Assembly (NCBI RefSeq): GCF_003208215.1
Contig: NZ_QKLW01000003.1
Coordinates: 62,001 to 126,000 of the forward strand
Source of the DNA: Marinomonas alcarazii
Lineage (GTDB): Bacteria > Pseudomonadota > Gammaproteobacteria > Pseudomonadales > Marinomonadaceae
Direction: 5' to 3'
Length of the DNA: 64,000 nucleotides
The notes under the pieces were generated by a model, which was not told the DNA's origin, did not search any database, and saw only the letters and a program-made list of their open reading frames with translations. The position numbers and the translations under genes were made by a program. Below, in pieces: positions 38,327 to 47,200 of the stretch. Position 1 is the first letter of the stretch. Each line of letters opens with the position of its first letter.

Positions 38327-38361
38327 AATGTGACCATTAGCTGATAATCGTTGCTAGGCGA

Positions 38362-39456
38362 TTAGGCTTCGCTGGTGGAGATAATCGCAACAATGCGGCG
38401 GTTGGCTTCACGGTGCTCTTCACTGTCATTTTCGACAAAAGGTCTTTCCTCACCATAACCGATGGCCTCGACACGAGACTCGTCAACCTGAAAGGTGTTG
38501 ATTAGCACATCAGCAACGGACTGAGCGCGCTTTTCTGAAACGGTTTGGTTGTAACTTGCTGCACCTGTGTCGTCCGTATGTCCTTCGATAATCACTGTGC
38601 TACCAGGATTGTCTTTAAGGAATACTGCGATTTTTTCTATATCTGGATAAAACTTCTGCTCAACAGTGGTTTCATTAAGACCAAATTGAATGTTTATTTT
38701 TTCCGGCGGTAGCGTTTCTACAACGGGTTGTTGAGTTGACTCACCGGCCATTGGTGCCTCAGTTGCTGGTTCTGCTTGAACCATTTCTTCTGGCTGCTCT
38801 GCCATTTCGTCTGTTACGGGTTCTTCCTCGGTTGGCTCAACTTGAGCTTGCTGTACGGGCTCCGTTTGAGTGTAAGTTTGCTGGACGGGCGTGTTGTAAC
38901 TGTCGTCGCTAGAGGAAGATTGCTTGGATGGACCGCCAAATGTCATCTGCACACCCAAAGAGGTCACATTATCTAGGTGATGGTCTTCAACATCGTTTAC
39001 TAAACGAAAGTCTGCTCGTACTGATACCGTATCGTTGACGGCGTACTTTAAACCACCACCGGCGTTAACTTGGACATTGTCGTGGCCTGAATCGTTACTA
39101 AAGTCTGTGGTGCCCACACCGGCAGCTAGATAAGGGGTGAGATCTACATTGTTTAGGGTTGGCAAATGATAGAGACCGTCTAAACGGTATTGATCTACAT
39201 CGACATCATTGCCTGCCTGTTTACTGTCGGCGTTTAGGTAAACAAATTCTACAGCCCATGGGTTGTTAAATTGATACCCCAAACCTAATGAATAAGCTTT
39301 GTCATCCTTAATATCTCGGTCGCTATCCATGTTGTAGTAGCCAATGCTTGGCGTAATTGTGAACCCTTCTTGTTGTTGCGCAAGCGCCAATGTGGACAGT
39401 GAGGACGCTGCAATAATACTGCTGAGAAGCGTGCGTTTTGCGATGTTAAAAGACAT
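38362..39456 (-). CDS. OmpA/OprF-family outer-membrane protein
   Basis: A 364-residue porin. Signal peptide about 1-26 (ending LALAQ), an eight-strand barrel to about residue 175, a Pro/Glu/Gln-rich acidic linker (about 180-255, with repeated EEP and QAE-like words), then a C-terminal OmpA domain with VIIEGHTDDTGAASYNQTVS followed by EKRAQSVADVL and AIGYGEERP. The last part binds peptidoglycan and anchors the envelope. The adjacent 185-residue gene is a barrel-only paralogue. A ribosome site AGGAG precedes the ATG. Confidence 0.94.
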   Translation of the reverse strand: MSFNIAKRTLLSSIIAASSLSTLALAQQQEGFTITPSIGYYNMDSDRDIKDDKAYSLGLGYQFNNPWAVEFVYLNADSKQAGNDVDVDQYRLDGLYHLPTLNNVDLTPYLAAGVGTTDFSNDSGHDNVQVNAGGGLKYAVNDTVSVRADFRLVNDVEDHHLDNVTSLGVQMTFGGPSKQSSSSDDSYNTPVQQTYTQTEPVQQAQVEPTEEEPVTDEMAEQPEEMVQAEPATEAPMAGESTQQPVVETLPPEKINIQFGLNETTVEQKFYPDIEKIAVFLKDNPGSTVIIEGHTDDTGAASYNQTVSEKRAQSVADVLINTFQVDESRVEAIGYGEERPFVENDSEEHREANRRIVAIISTSEA

Positions 39457-39769
39457 GTTTTTATCTCCTGATAAATAGCTATGTTGGTTGTTCTTTTTCC
39501 AGAATAACGCGTTTATCAGTACTTAAAAATTGACAGAAAAATGACCTGAACCCCTTGTGTAATCTGCTATTGCGCAATCATGACTCGGTGTTTACTTAAC
39601 AGGCATTTTCAACACGCATGGCGTATCGAAATGGCGTTTAAAAGCGCAGAAAAGGAGATATTCATTACACGAGATTTTCACTTCAGCGAGTGAAATTTTT
39701 AGCGAGATGAGTTGTTCATTACAGAATGGAGAGGTATTGTCGAACGTCTTTTTATTGATAGGTGCACTT
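39457..39769. other. Divergent promoter region between ompA-like and YafY-like genes
   Basis: About 310 bases. It contains the upstream region of the OmpA/OprF gene and of the WYL regulator. An open frame from 39707 runs into the regulator but its first 21 codons look non-coding. No clear operator seen. Confidence 0.3.
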
Positions 39770-40465
39770 GTGGTTCGTTCTCAACGTTTGCTTGCTCTCA
39801 TTGCTTTACTGCGGAGTCATCGATATCCGGTATCGGGGAAAGCCTTAGCTGAAAAGCTCAATGTGAGCTTGCGCACCTTGTATCGAGACATTGCGACGTT
39901 GCAAGAGCAGGGCGCGAATATCGAAGGCGAAGCTGGCGTGGGTTACGTACTTAAACCGGGTTTTCTTCTGCCGCCATTAATGTTCACTGAGGAAGAAATA
40001 GAAGCCTTGGTACTGGGTGCCCGTTGGGTGGCGCAACGTACCGATAGCCAATTAAGTGATGGTGCACAAAACGCCTTGAATAAAATTGCAGCGGTATTGC
40101 CTATCGAGTTAAAAGACATGCTCGACGATACGACTTTGCTGATCGGCCCGAGTAAAGAGTCGACCAGAGATACGGTGAATATAGCTGAAGTTCGTCAAGC
40201 GATTCGAGATGAAAAGATTCTTTCCATTGATTATCGAGATTTAAAAGGCAAACACTCTCAGCGACGGATTTGGCCATTTGCTTTGGGCTATTTTGATGAA
40301 GTGCGTGTGTTGGTTGCTTGGTGTGAATTGCGCCAAGACATTCGTAATTTTCGTACTGACCGAATTCTGTCGAGTGAGCTAATAGAAACGCGCTATGCCA
40401 CGCCTCGTCCTGTCTTGCTAAAACAATGGCGAGCCACTCTGCATGAATCTAAGTCTTCCCAATAA
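39770..40465 (+). CDS. YafY-type HTH/WYL transcriptional regulator
   Basis: A regulator of about 231 residues. The N-terminal HTH_11 domain reads RSQRLLALIALLRSHRYPVS with LRTLYRDIATLQEQG; the C-terminal WYL domain (about 120-225) has LSIDYRDLKGKHSQRRIWPF. The YafY family usually starts two or three residues before the RxxRLL motif, so I favour the GTG at 39770 with AGGTG upstream. TTG 39737, which has a strong but very close GGAGAGG, and ATG 39707 are alternatives. It is followed by a VOC-family gene, a pairing common for this regulator type. Confidence 0.87.
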   Translation: MVRSQRLLALIALLRSHRYPVSGKALAEKLNVSLRTLYRDIATLQEQGANIEGEAGVGYVLKPGFLLPPLMFTEEEIEALVLGARWVAQRTDSQLSDGAQNALNKIAAVLPIELKDMLDDTTLLIGPSKESTRDTVNIAEVRQAIRDEKILSIDYRDLKGKHSQRRIWPFALGYFDEVRVLVAWCELRQDIRNFRTDRILSSELIETRYATPRPVLLKQWRATLHESKSSQ

Positions 40466-40599
40466 AACCTCCGTTGTTTTCCATCACTACTGACAAGATC
40501 TGACACTCTGCTTGTTTATTCTCTCATTATCGGGCTCAAGCTTGATGAGAAGTACTAAACTTTTAATGTGAAATCTAAACAGCGAATAGGAATGTCAGT

Positions 40600-40983
40600 A
40601 TGGATCTTTCAAATTTCACCATCTTGTATGTGAATAATGTTCAGCGCAGCGTGGATTTTTATCGCCCTTTGTTTGACCGCGAACCTGTGGAGTTAACTGA
40701 AGGATTTGCCTTGTTTGTCTCGGAAACGGGAGCCAAGTTTGGCTTATGGGCGCGAGAAGACGTATTGCCAAAAGCCAATGATGTCCCTGCGGGCAGTATG
40801 GAAGTGGCATTAACTCTTGATAACCTGATTACTTTGCAGATTAACTACATCAAATGGCGAGAGCTGGGAGTCGACATTATTCAAGAACCAACCGAAATGG
40901 ATTTTGGTACGACTTTTACTGCGCTCGATCCTGACGGTCATCGTTTGCGTGTTTATACGCCTGAAAAAGCCAATAACGCCTAA
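40600..40983 (+). CDS. VOC (glyoxalase/bleomycin-resistance fold) family protein
   Basis: A 127-residue vicinal-oxygen-chelate protein: ILYVNNVQRSVDFYRPLFDR at the start, GLWAREDVLP in the middle and FTALDPDGHRLRVYTPE at the end. The fold binds a metal or small molecules; members range from lyases to antibiotic-binding proteins, and the substrate cannot be read here. It lies 135 bases after the YafY-type regulator and is its likely target or partner. Confidence 0.88.
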   Translation: MDLSNFTILYVNNVQRSVDFYRPLFDREPVELTEGFALFVSETGAKFGLWAREDVLPKANDVPAGSMEVALTLDNLITLQINYIKWRELGVDIIQEPTEMDFGTTFTALDPDGHRLRVYTPEKANNA

Positions 40984-41002
40984 GAGTCGGTGAGCAATCT
41001 GA

Positions 41003-41040
41003 AAAACACGGTCACTTCATAATGGCGGTGTTTTTTTTGA
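41003..41040 (+). terminator. Probable terminator after the VOC gene
   Basis: Arms AAAAACAC and GTGTTTTT around an imperfect inner stem, followed by T residues, 20 bases past the stop. Confidence 0.6.
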
Positions 41041-41208
41041 TTGAAAGGAAACGCCAGTAGGGCTTTTTTGAAGATTATTGATCAAAATGAAATGATGGGT
41101 TAACTGGATGCATATTGATCCAGTCGATGAGCACGCCTAGACTGATTGCATCAATAAAGCCAATTCAGCGTTTTGTACGTTGGCTACTTACTCCAGTTTT
41201 ACAGGTGA

Positions 41209-42006
41209 ATGATGATGTTACCTACTTATTTTATTTCCCATGGTGGCGGCCCTTGGCCTTATATCGCTGACATGCGCGCGATGTTTTCCAATCTTGAAGC
41301 GTCTTTGGTTCGCATGACGCAAGAATTGCCTGAAAAGCCAAAAGCGATTTTGATGATCTCTGGCCATTGGGAGCGCAAAACCTTTGCTGTTCAGTCTAAT
41401 CCAGCGCCAGGAATGGAATACGATTATTACGGCTTTCCTGCGCATACTTATGAAGTGACATACCAAGCTCCGGGTTCGCCAGAGGTGGCCGATCGTGTCT
41501 CTGAACTCATTAAAAGTGCAGGCTTTGCGGTGGATCTTGATGATAAAAAAGGTTTCGACCACGGTGCATTTGCGCCCATGGCTGTAATGTATCCAGAAGC
41601 GGACATGCCACTGGTTCAATTGTCACTTAAATCGAATCTAAACCCAGAAGAACACATGGCGTTAGGTCGTGCCTTGGCGCCATTGCGTGAAGAAGGCGTT
41701 TTAATTGTTGGCAGTGGTTTGAGCTTTCATAACCTAGGGTTAAGAGGCCCGCAAGCCATCAAGCCTTCGAATGGCTTTGATGCTTGGTTACAAGAAACCT
41801 TATTAGACTCTGAGCCCGCCGAGCGCAGTGCGAGTATTGTCGAATGGGACAAGGCGCCATACGCTCGTCTTTGTCATCCAAGAGAAGATCATTTGATTCC
41901 TCTTATGGTTGCCCTTGGCGCCGCTGAAAATGGCAAAGCAACTTGCGTTTATCATGATGAAGGATTGTTTGGTGGTTGGACAGCGTCTAGCTTCCGTTTC
42001 GATTAA
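41209..42006 (+). CDS. DODA-type (LigB-fold) extradiol ring-cleavage dioxygenase
   Basis: A protein of about 264 residues of the class III extradiol dioxygenase family (YgiD/DODA). Early FISHGGGPW and later ILMISGHWERKTF, DHGAFAPMAVMYPEADMPLV and GSGLSFHNLG contain the histidines that bind the active-site metal. Members open catechol-type rings such as DOPA. Three consecutive ATG codons open the frame; AGGTGA upstream favours the second or third. It stands alone, its stop overlapping the stop of the convergent small gene by four bases. Confidence 0.9.
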   Translation: MMMLPTYFISHGGGPWPYIADMRAMFSNLEASLVRMTQELPEKPKAILMISGHWERKTFAVQSNPAPGMEYDYYGFPAHTYEVTYQAPGSPEVADRVSELIKSAGFAVDLDDKKGFDHGAFAPMAVMYPEADMPLVQLSLKSNLNPEEHMALGRALAPLREEGVLIVGSGLSFHNLGLRGPQAIKPSNGFDAWLQETLLDSEPAERSASIVEWDKAPYARLCHPREDHLIPLMVALGAAENGKATCVYHDEGLFGGWTASSFRFD

Positions 42007-42341
42007 GCGCTTTTAGGCTTTTTTGTCGTATATTTTTTGGTGGCGCGAGATCGAAAACCCGATCTTGCGCCAACTTGTTTGATACGACCTTTCATTTCAA
42101 GCATGGCGATTTTGATCTTCTTATTCGATGTCGCCAGTTTCTTTAATTGCTCGATTTCTTTTAATGCCTCAGCAAATTGCTTCTGCTTAAGTAAAATCTC
42201 AACAATTTCTTGCATGTGGTTGATGACTTCCGTGTGATCCGTGGTGAAGTTAGACAAACTGATTTCAAATGCATTTCGTGCATTGTTTAATGTCTCATCT
42301 GAATGATCTGTCTGTGCGTTGTTGCGAGTTATTCTAGTCAT
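42003..42341 (-). CDS. Hypothetical 112-residue protein
   Basis: Unrecognised small protein. The middle (about residues 15-80) is strongly helical and amphipathic, with KQKQFAEALKEIEQLKKLA like a coiled coil or TPR-like helix pair. The C-terminus is very basic (about residues 88-112, many K and R), which suggests nucleic-acid or membrane contact. The start at ATG 42341 lies 20 bases past the stop of the phytanoyl-CoA dioxygenase-like gene, so the two are probably co-transcribed. An open frame extending further upstream overlaps that gene and is unlikely to be coding. Confidence 0.6.
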   Translation of the reverse strand: MTRITRNNAQTDHSDETLNNARNAFEISLSNFTTDHTEVINHMQEIVEILLKQKQFAEALKEIEQLKKLATSNKKIKIAMLEMKGRIKQVGARSGFRSRATKKYTTKKPKSA

Positions 42342-42360
42342 GAAGGCCTTGGAAGCTAGA

Positions 42361-43248
42361 TTATAATTGGCGTCTAAAATCGAGTCGTAATACTTGTCTC
42401 GGAAGGTTGGACACATTCGCGGAAAAGGTGTGAAGGCAGCGTGGATCAAATACGATGATATCGCCAGCAGCGCCGGTCAATGTGACAGCTTTCTGTTCAA
42501 TGCCATGCAGCGAACTGCCTTCTTTTATGAATCGTTGGATTCGTTGATCAGGGGAACCTTCTTGAAGCAGCTCTTGGAACCAAGGGTCTTCTTGAACAAG
42601 GGGATCTAACACCTGATCCATAGGCAATAGTGTGACGTCGTTAGGGTTTTTAAACAGACCGCTGTTCACTGATTCAAAGGCGTTTATTAATGCCTCGTTA
42701 TTAGATGTCCCGAGTGTTTTGGCAAGACGCTCCGCGCGTCGATGAGACCCAGAAATGACGGTTGTTGCTCCCATGTCTGCACTTACATCATCGAGAAATA
42801 CAAAAACAAATAAACTCCAAGGCTTCGCGTCTCCTACCACACTGGGTTCATCGCTGTGCCAAGATTTATGAGGGACATTCCAAACCGACTCTGAGCCTGG
42901 AAAGCTTAATAAAGAATACCAAAGATCTAATGGGCGCCAGGTGTGAGTGCCGAATACCTGATCTAAAGATGATTGGATTTCACTCTCTATCTCATCTAAT
43001 TGCCCCGAGTCTTTGAGCTCTCGCATAATCGATCCCATTCCGTTTAGGCGTTTTGCCCGAGCGTCTCCGACAGGGTTGCTGGCATTGGAAAACCATGTGC
43101 TAGGATCGTCGATATTAATGCCAAACTTGCGGTTAACTTCTTGCCAAAAATGGGTTTGAACATCGGCAACCTTTTCAACATCGATGACATTGGAAAGTTT
43201 AAGGACACCCTTGTTTTGGAAATCTTCATGTTTAGGTACTGTCATCAA
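42361..43248 (-). CDS. Phytanoyl-CoA dioxygenase (PhyH) family protein
   Basis: A 295-residue Fe(II)/2-oxoglutarate-dependent oxygenase. The iron ligands fit HKSWHSDEPS (His, then His-x-Asp near residues 130-135) and the distal His in CLHTFSANVSN near 275, followed by Arg in RQVLRLDFRRQ that would bind 2-oxoglutarate. GATTVISGSHRRAERLA is the usual strand-loop before it. The family hydroxylates very diverse substrates, so the reaction is unknown. Monocistronic or with the small gene downstream. Confidence 0.85.
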   Translation of the reverse strand: MMTVPKHEDFQNKGVLKLSNVIDVEKVADVQTHFWQEVNRKFGINIDDPSTWFSNASNPVGDARAKRLNGMGSIMRELKDSGQLDEIESEIQSSLDQVFGTHTWRPLDLWYSLLSFPGSESVWNVPHKSWHSDEPSVVGDAKPWSLFVFVFLDDVSADMGATTVISGSHRRAERLAKTLGTSNNEALINAFESVNSGLFKNPNDVTLLPMDQVLDPLVQEDPWFQELLQEGSPDQRIQRFIKEGSSLHGIEQKAVTLTGAAGDIIVFDPRCLHTFSANVSNLPRQVLRLDFRRQL

Positions 43249-43530
43249 ATTGGTGTCCTTGTCAGGGTTAGCATCGCTGTGATTTGTGTCTTAGACCCAT
43301 CATACCATTAGGTGCTCTGGTAGGTATTCCTATCGCTATTTTAGCGACTGATATTGGGCAGTGTTTTTTGTAATCCACTCATTCACTTTTAGTTTGATCG
43401 ATGATGGCTCCGAAAGGATTCAGTCAGCGACCTTTGGGTAATGCAAATTACAGTCATGACTTTGTAAGGCTAAGGGTGGTCAGAAAAGTACTTTGGTATG
43501 CTCGCCCATTCGAAGAATGAGGAGATAAAA

Positions 43531-43713
43531 ATGAAAGCCACTTTACTTATTATTGTAGCCAGTCTGGTCTCGTTAACCGGTTGCGAGATAAACCGAGTGG
43601 GCGGGAAGCTTGCTGGTATTGATATAGAAGCGAAAAGCGATGAAGGTCACAAGGATAACGGATCTTCGGGTAAATTTTGTCCTCCAGGACAAGCTAAAAA
43701 AGGTGGTTGTTAG
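43531..43713 (+). CDS. Small lipoprotein (60 residues)
   Basis: A very short secreted protein: signal segment KATLLIIVASLVSLTGC with lipobox LTGC at residues 15-18, then about 40 polar residues and a C-terminal CPPGQAKKGGC with two cysteines that could form a disulfide. The ATG at 43531 has a strong GAGGAG upstream. I do not recognise the family. Similar tiny lipoproteins with a Gly/Lys/Cys tail occur in other marine gammaproteobacteria. Confidence 0.7.
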   Translation: MKATLLIIVASLVSLTGCEINRVGGKLAGIDIEAKSDEGHKDNGSSGKFCPPGQAKKGGC

Positions 43714-43894
43714 CCTTACCTCTAAACATAATCCCTATTTTTTAACGTAAACTGGCATGAATTGAAGTTGTTTCATGTCAGCTTTATAGTGAGTTTTTCC
43801 GTTTTTAACATAAATTTTCGAATATTAGACAGAGTAATTTTCTAAAGTTGTCTATGGTTAAGTCATTACCATGCAATCTACGGAGAGAACTCGC

Positions 43895-44077
43895 ATGAAC
43901 AGAAAAGATGACCGCATACAACATTTGGTTAGCTTGCTTGAAAATTTAGAAAAAGTATCGCTTCAGGATATTGCTCAAATACCGCCATCACAACAGCATA
44001 TATTGGCGGAAAAAATTGAGAGCTTACAGGATGAGCTAAGAGCTTTGATGTCAGATGATGAGCAAATGACCCATTGA
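43895..44077 (+). CDS. Hypothetical 60-residue protein
   Basis: A small acidic cytoplasmic protein. It is mostly helical, with HLVSLLENLEKVSLQDIAQI and a second helix ILAEKIESLQDELRALM that looks like a short coiled coil. GGAGAG lies eight bases before the ATG at 43895, which decides the start over the in-frame ATG at 43871. Not recognised; possibly a small regulatory or assembly factor. Confidence 0.55.
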   Translation: MNRKDDRIQHLVSLLENLEKVSLQDIAQIPPSQQHILAEKIESLQDELRALMSDDEQMTH

Positions 44078-44144
44078 TGTTTTTGTTAAGCCACACCATA
44101 GAAACTATTTTCTCACACAACGTCATCCTCCCATGACTCCACCC

Positions 44145-44169
44145 AAAAAAAGACCGGCCTAAGCCGGTC
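44145..44169 (-). terminator. Rho-independent terminator of the glp ABC operon
   Basis: On the minus strand the perfect stem GACCGGC-TTAG-GCCGGTC is followed by seven T residues, about 27 bases after the glpV stop. Confidence 0.92.
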
Positions 44170-44195
44170 AAACGTTCAGAGAGGGTCGAGTGATA

Positions 44196-45920
44196 TTATT
44201 CCCAAGAACGAAGTAGATCGTCATAAGAAACGGTAACGCCTTGTGGTTTCTCATTGGATAACTTCGCTTTTGGTGCGCCAGGTTGAGCTAACCAATAGGC
44301 TTCATCACGTGGTTCATTCATTTTCGGTCCACAGATCGGTTGCACGTTGGCGCGTTCTAGACGCTCCATGACTTTATCTTGTGCTGCCGCTAGGCCGTTA
44401 AGCGCTTCTTGTGGAGTGGCTTCTCCGCTTGCCGCTTGAGAAATGTACTGCCACCAAAGTTGCGCAAGTTTAGGGTAGTCTGGCACGTTGATCCCAGTTG
44501 GCGACCACTCTTTACGTGCAGGCCCTTTGTAGAATTCAACCAAACCGCCCAATTTAGGCGCGGCTTCAGCCATTTCTGGCGAGTTGATATCGGATTCACG
44601 AATAGGTGTTAAACCAACCAATGTTTTCTTCAAAGAAACGGTTTTGGCTGTGGTGAACTGAGCGTACAACCAAGCCGCTAAACGACGATCTTCTGGGGTA
44701 GAGTTCATGAAAGTCCAAGCACCTACGTCTTGATAGCCTTTCTTCATACCTTCTTCCCAGTATGGCCCAACAGGCGAAGGAGCCATGCGCCATTTTGGCG
44801 TACCGTCTTCGTTTACAACAGGTAGACCTTTGGCTGTCATGTCCGCTGTGAAGGCTGTGTACCAGAAGATTTGCTGGGCCACGGCACCTTGTGCTGGCAC
44901 TGGGCCAGATTCAGAGAAGGTCATACCTTGTGCTTCTGGTGGCGCGTACTTACGTAACCAATCTACGTATTTAGTGGTCGCATAAACGGCAGCTGGGCCG
45001 TTTGTTGCGCCGCCACGAGAGACACTTGAACCAACAGGTGAACACGCATCTTTGATACGAATGCCCCATTCATCGACAGGTAGACCATTTGGAATCCCTT
45101 TGTCGCCAGCACCAGCCATGGAGAACCATGCATCAGTAAAACGCCACCCTAAAGAAGGGTCTTTTTTACCGTAATCCATATGACCGTAAACACGTTCGCC
45201 GTCGATATTTTTCACTTTGTCAGTAAAGAATTCTGCGATGTCTTCATAAGCGGACCAGTTAACGGGTACACCGAGTTCATAACCGTAGATAGATTTGAAT
45301 TTTGCTTTTAGGTCTGGACGAGCAAACCAGTCAGCACGGAACCAATAAAGGTTAGCAAATTGCTGCGTTGGCAATTGATAAAGTTTGCCATCTGGCCCTG
45401 TGGTGAAATCCAAACCGATGAAGTCGGCAAGATCTAGGGTTGGTGACGTGAAATCTTTACCGTCGCCCTGCATCATGTCAGAGATAGGCACGACTTTACC
45501 GTAGCGGAAATGCGTACCGATCAAATCAGAATCGTTGACGTAGGCATCGTAAATGTTACGGCCAGACTGCATTTGTGTTTGCAGTTTTTCGACCACATCA
45601 CCTTCTTGGATCAAGTCATGGTTGACCTTGATGCCGGTGATTTCTGTAAAGGCTTTAGCCAATACCTGAGATTCGTATTTGTGAGTCGTTAATGTCTCTG
45701 ACGCGACATTAATTTCCATGCCGCGGAATTTTTTTGCGGCGTCGGTGAACCATTGCATTTCATCAAGCTGTTGTTGCTTGCTTAGTGTAGAAACGGTGAA
45801 TTCGGTATCTACCCACTTTTTTGCTGCATCTGAGTATGCGTCAGCCCATAAGGTTGCCGAATGCATCATGACTGCAAAGGGTAAGGCGGCGAGTGCAATT
45901 TTTTTCTTATTGTAGTGCAT
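44196..45920 (-). CDS. glpV: Glycerol-type ABC transporter substrate-binding protein GlpV
   Basis: A 574-residue periplasmic receptor, long for a sugar-type binding protein but normal for the GlpV group of the rhizobial glycerol transporter. Signal peptide about 1-27 (ending LWADA). Segments YGMDY-like GHMDYGKKDPSLGWRFTDAW, DACSPVGSSVSRGGATNGPA and a C-terminal ERANVQPICGPKMNEPRDE are characteristic; two or more cysteines may form disulfides. It is the last gene of a six-gene operon in the order glpS-T-P-Q-U-V. Substrate by homology is glycerol or a related polyol. Confidence 0.88.
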   Translation of the reverse strand: MHYNKKKIALAALPFAVMMHSATLWADAYSDAAKKWVDTEFTVSTLSKQQQLDEMQWFTDAAKKFRGMEINVASETLTTHKYESQVLAKAFTEITGIKVNHDLIQEGDVVEKLQTQMQSGRNIYDAYVNDSDLIGTHFRYGKVVPISDMMQGDGKDFTSPTLDLADFIGLDFTTGPDGKLYQLPTQQFANLYWFRADWFARPDLKAKFKSIYGYELGVPVNWSAYEDIAEFFTDKVKNIDGERVYGHMDYGKKDPSLGWRFTDAWFSMAGAGDKGIPNGLPVDEWGIRIKDACSPVGSSVSRGGATNGPAAVYATTKYVDWLRKYAPPEAQGMTFSESGPVPAQGAVAQQIFWYTAFTADMTAKGLPVVNEDGTPKWRMAPSPVGPYWEEGMKKGYQDVGAWTFMNSTPEDRRLAAWLYAQFTTAKTVSLKKTLVGLTPIRESDINSPEMAEAAPKLGGLVEFYKGPARKEWSPTGINVPDYPKLAQLWWQYISQAASGEATPQEALNGLAAAQDKVMERLERANVQPICGPKMNEPRDEAYWLAQPGAPKAKLSNEKPQGVTVSYDDLLRSWE

Positions 45921-46013
45921 ATTTTACCTCAACAAAGTTTGGTTTTTCTTTTGGTTTTTAGGTTTGGCTTCCGTGCCAAAAATTCCATCCTTTATTACTG
46001 ATAAGGACGCTGA

Positions 46014-46286
46014 CTAGCCCCAGCGCATTAGGATAATCATCCAGAGTGCACATAGGGCGGTTGCCACCGCGATGTTCACATCCGTTAACGCAACGAATGC
46101 AAGGTGGATAAAAGCACTGCTAAGCAGGCCAATGAATAAGCGATCACCGCGCGTGGTTGCCAGTGGCAAAAAGCCACGACGCTCTACGCAAGGCGAGATC
46201 AATTGCCATGTGGTCATACCGACCAAGATCACAGCAATGCCGATAAAAAACAGGGCAGTGGGTAATGTCCAAGACATCCAAGCCAT
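46014..46286 (-). CDS. glpU: DUF2160 small membrane protein (GlpU position)
   Basis: A 90-residue protein with three hydrophobic helices (about 5-27, 47-64, 68-86). WMSWTLPTALFFIGIAVILV and RGFLPLATTRGDRLFIGLLS mark DUF2160, which accompanies glycerol-type ABC operons between the second permease and the binding protein. Role unknown; probably an accessory membrane subunit. Confidence 0.85.
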   Translation of the reverse strand: MAWMSWTLPTALFFIGIAVILVGMTTWQLISPCVERRGFLPLATTRGDRLFIGLLSSAFIHLAFVALTDVNIAVATALCALWMIILMRWG

Positions 46287-46297
46287 AATAATTCTCC

Positions 46298-47191
46298 TTA
46301 CACTCGACCAAGGGCAAAGCCCTTCGCCACATGGTTACGAACGAAGTAAATGACCAGCATTCCCGGAATAATTGTCAGTACACCTGCGGCCGCGAGCAGC
46401 CCCCAATCCATCCCAGAAGCAGACACCGTTCTCGTCATAATGGCGGCAATAGGTTTTGCTTCGACTGACGTTAATGTGCGTGCGAGCAAGAGTTCTACCC
46501 AAGAGAACATAAAGCAGAAGAAGGCCGTTACACCGATACCGGAACGAATTAAAGGAATGAAAATTCGTACGAAAAATTTCGGAAACGAGTAGCCATCTAT
46601 GTACGCTGTTTCGTCGATTTCACGCGGTACGCCACTCATAAAACCTTCCAGTATCCACACCGCTAATGGCACAGTGAAAATACAGTGTGCTAGCGCCACA
46701 GCGATATGGGTGTCGAACAACCCCACTGACGAATACAGTTGGAAGAAAGGCAGTAAGAAAACCGCAGGTGGTGCCATACGATTAGATAGCAGCCAGAAAA
46801 ACATGTGCTTATCACCAATAAACTTATAGCGACTAAACGCATAAGCAGCAGGTAAGGCAACCAGTAGACTGATAACCATGTTCATGGATACGTAAAAGAT
46901 TGAGTTTACGTAACCCATGTACCAGGTTGGATCGCCAAATATCTTGGCGTAGTTCGCCAAGGTGAAATCCGCTGGGACGAAAGATAAGCCGCTAAGAATT
47001 TCCGTATTGGTTTTAAATGACATATTAATCAGCCAATAGATTGGCAGTAATAACAGAACCAAATACAGCACCAAACCAAAGCGACCGCGAAGGTGGGCAT
47101 TACGCGTCTTACGTTCAGCTTTGCTGTAAACCGGAGCTTGTTCTTTGGTGCCTGTATTGTGGCGTGTCATTGATGTTTTTAATTGCGTCAT
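46298..47191 (-). CDS. glpQ: Glycerol-type ABC transporter permease GlpQ
   Basis: A 297-residue MalG-type permease with six membrane helices. The EAA-like cytoplasmic loop, EIDETAYIDGYSFPKFFVRI followed by FIPLIRSGIG, contacts the ATPases. The N-terminus is long and basic. It lies 9 bases after glpP and 11 bases before glpU. It forms the channel with GlpP. Confidence 0.92.
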   Translation of the reverse strand: MTQLKTSMTRHNTGTKEQAPVYSKAERKTRNAHLRGRFGLVLYLVLLLLPIYWLINMSFKTNTEILSGLSFVPADFTLANYAKIFGDPTWYMGYVNSIFYVSMNMVISLLVALPAAYAFSRYKFIGDKHMFFWLLSNRMAPPAVFLLPFFQLYSSVGLFDTHIAVALAHCIFTVPLAVWILEGFMSGVPREIDETAYIDGYSFPKFFVRIFIPLIRSGIGVTAFFCFMFSWVELLLARTLTSVEAKPIAAIMTRTVSASGMDWGLLAAAGVLTIIPGMLVIYFVRNHVAKGFALGRV

Positions 47192-47200
47192 GATCCGCTC

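Noticed and set aside
42342..42449. N-terminal extension of the 112-residue hypothetical gene
   Set aside because: It overlaps the end of the phytanoyl-CoA dioxygenase-like gene in another frame; the ATG at 42341 just after that gene is the natural start.
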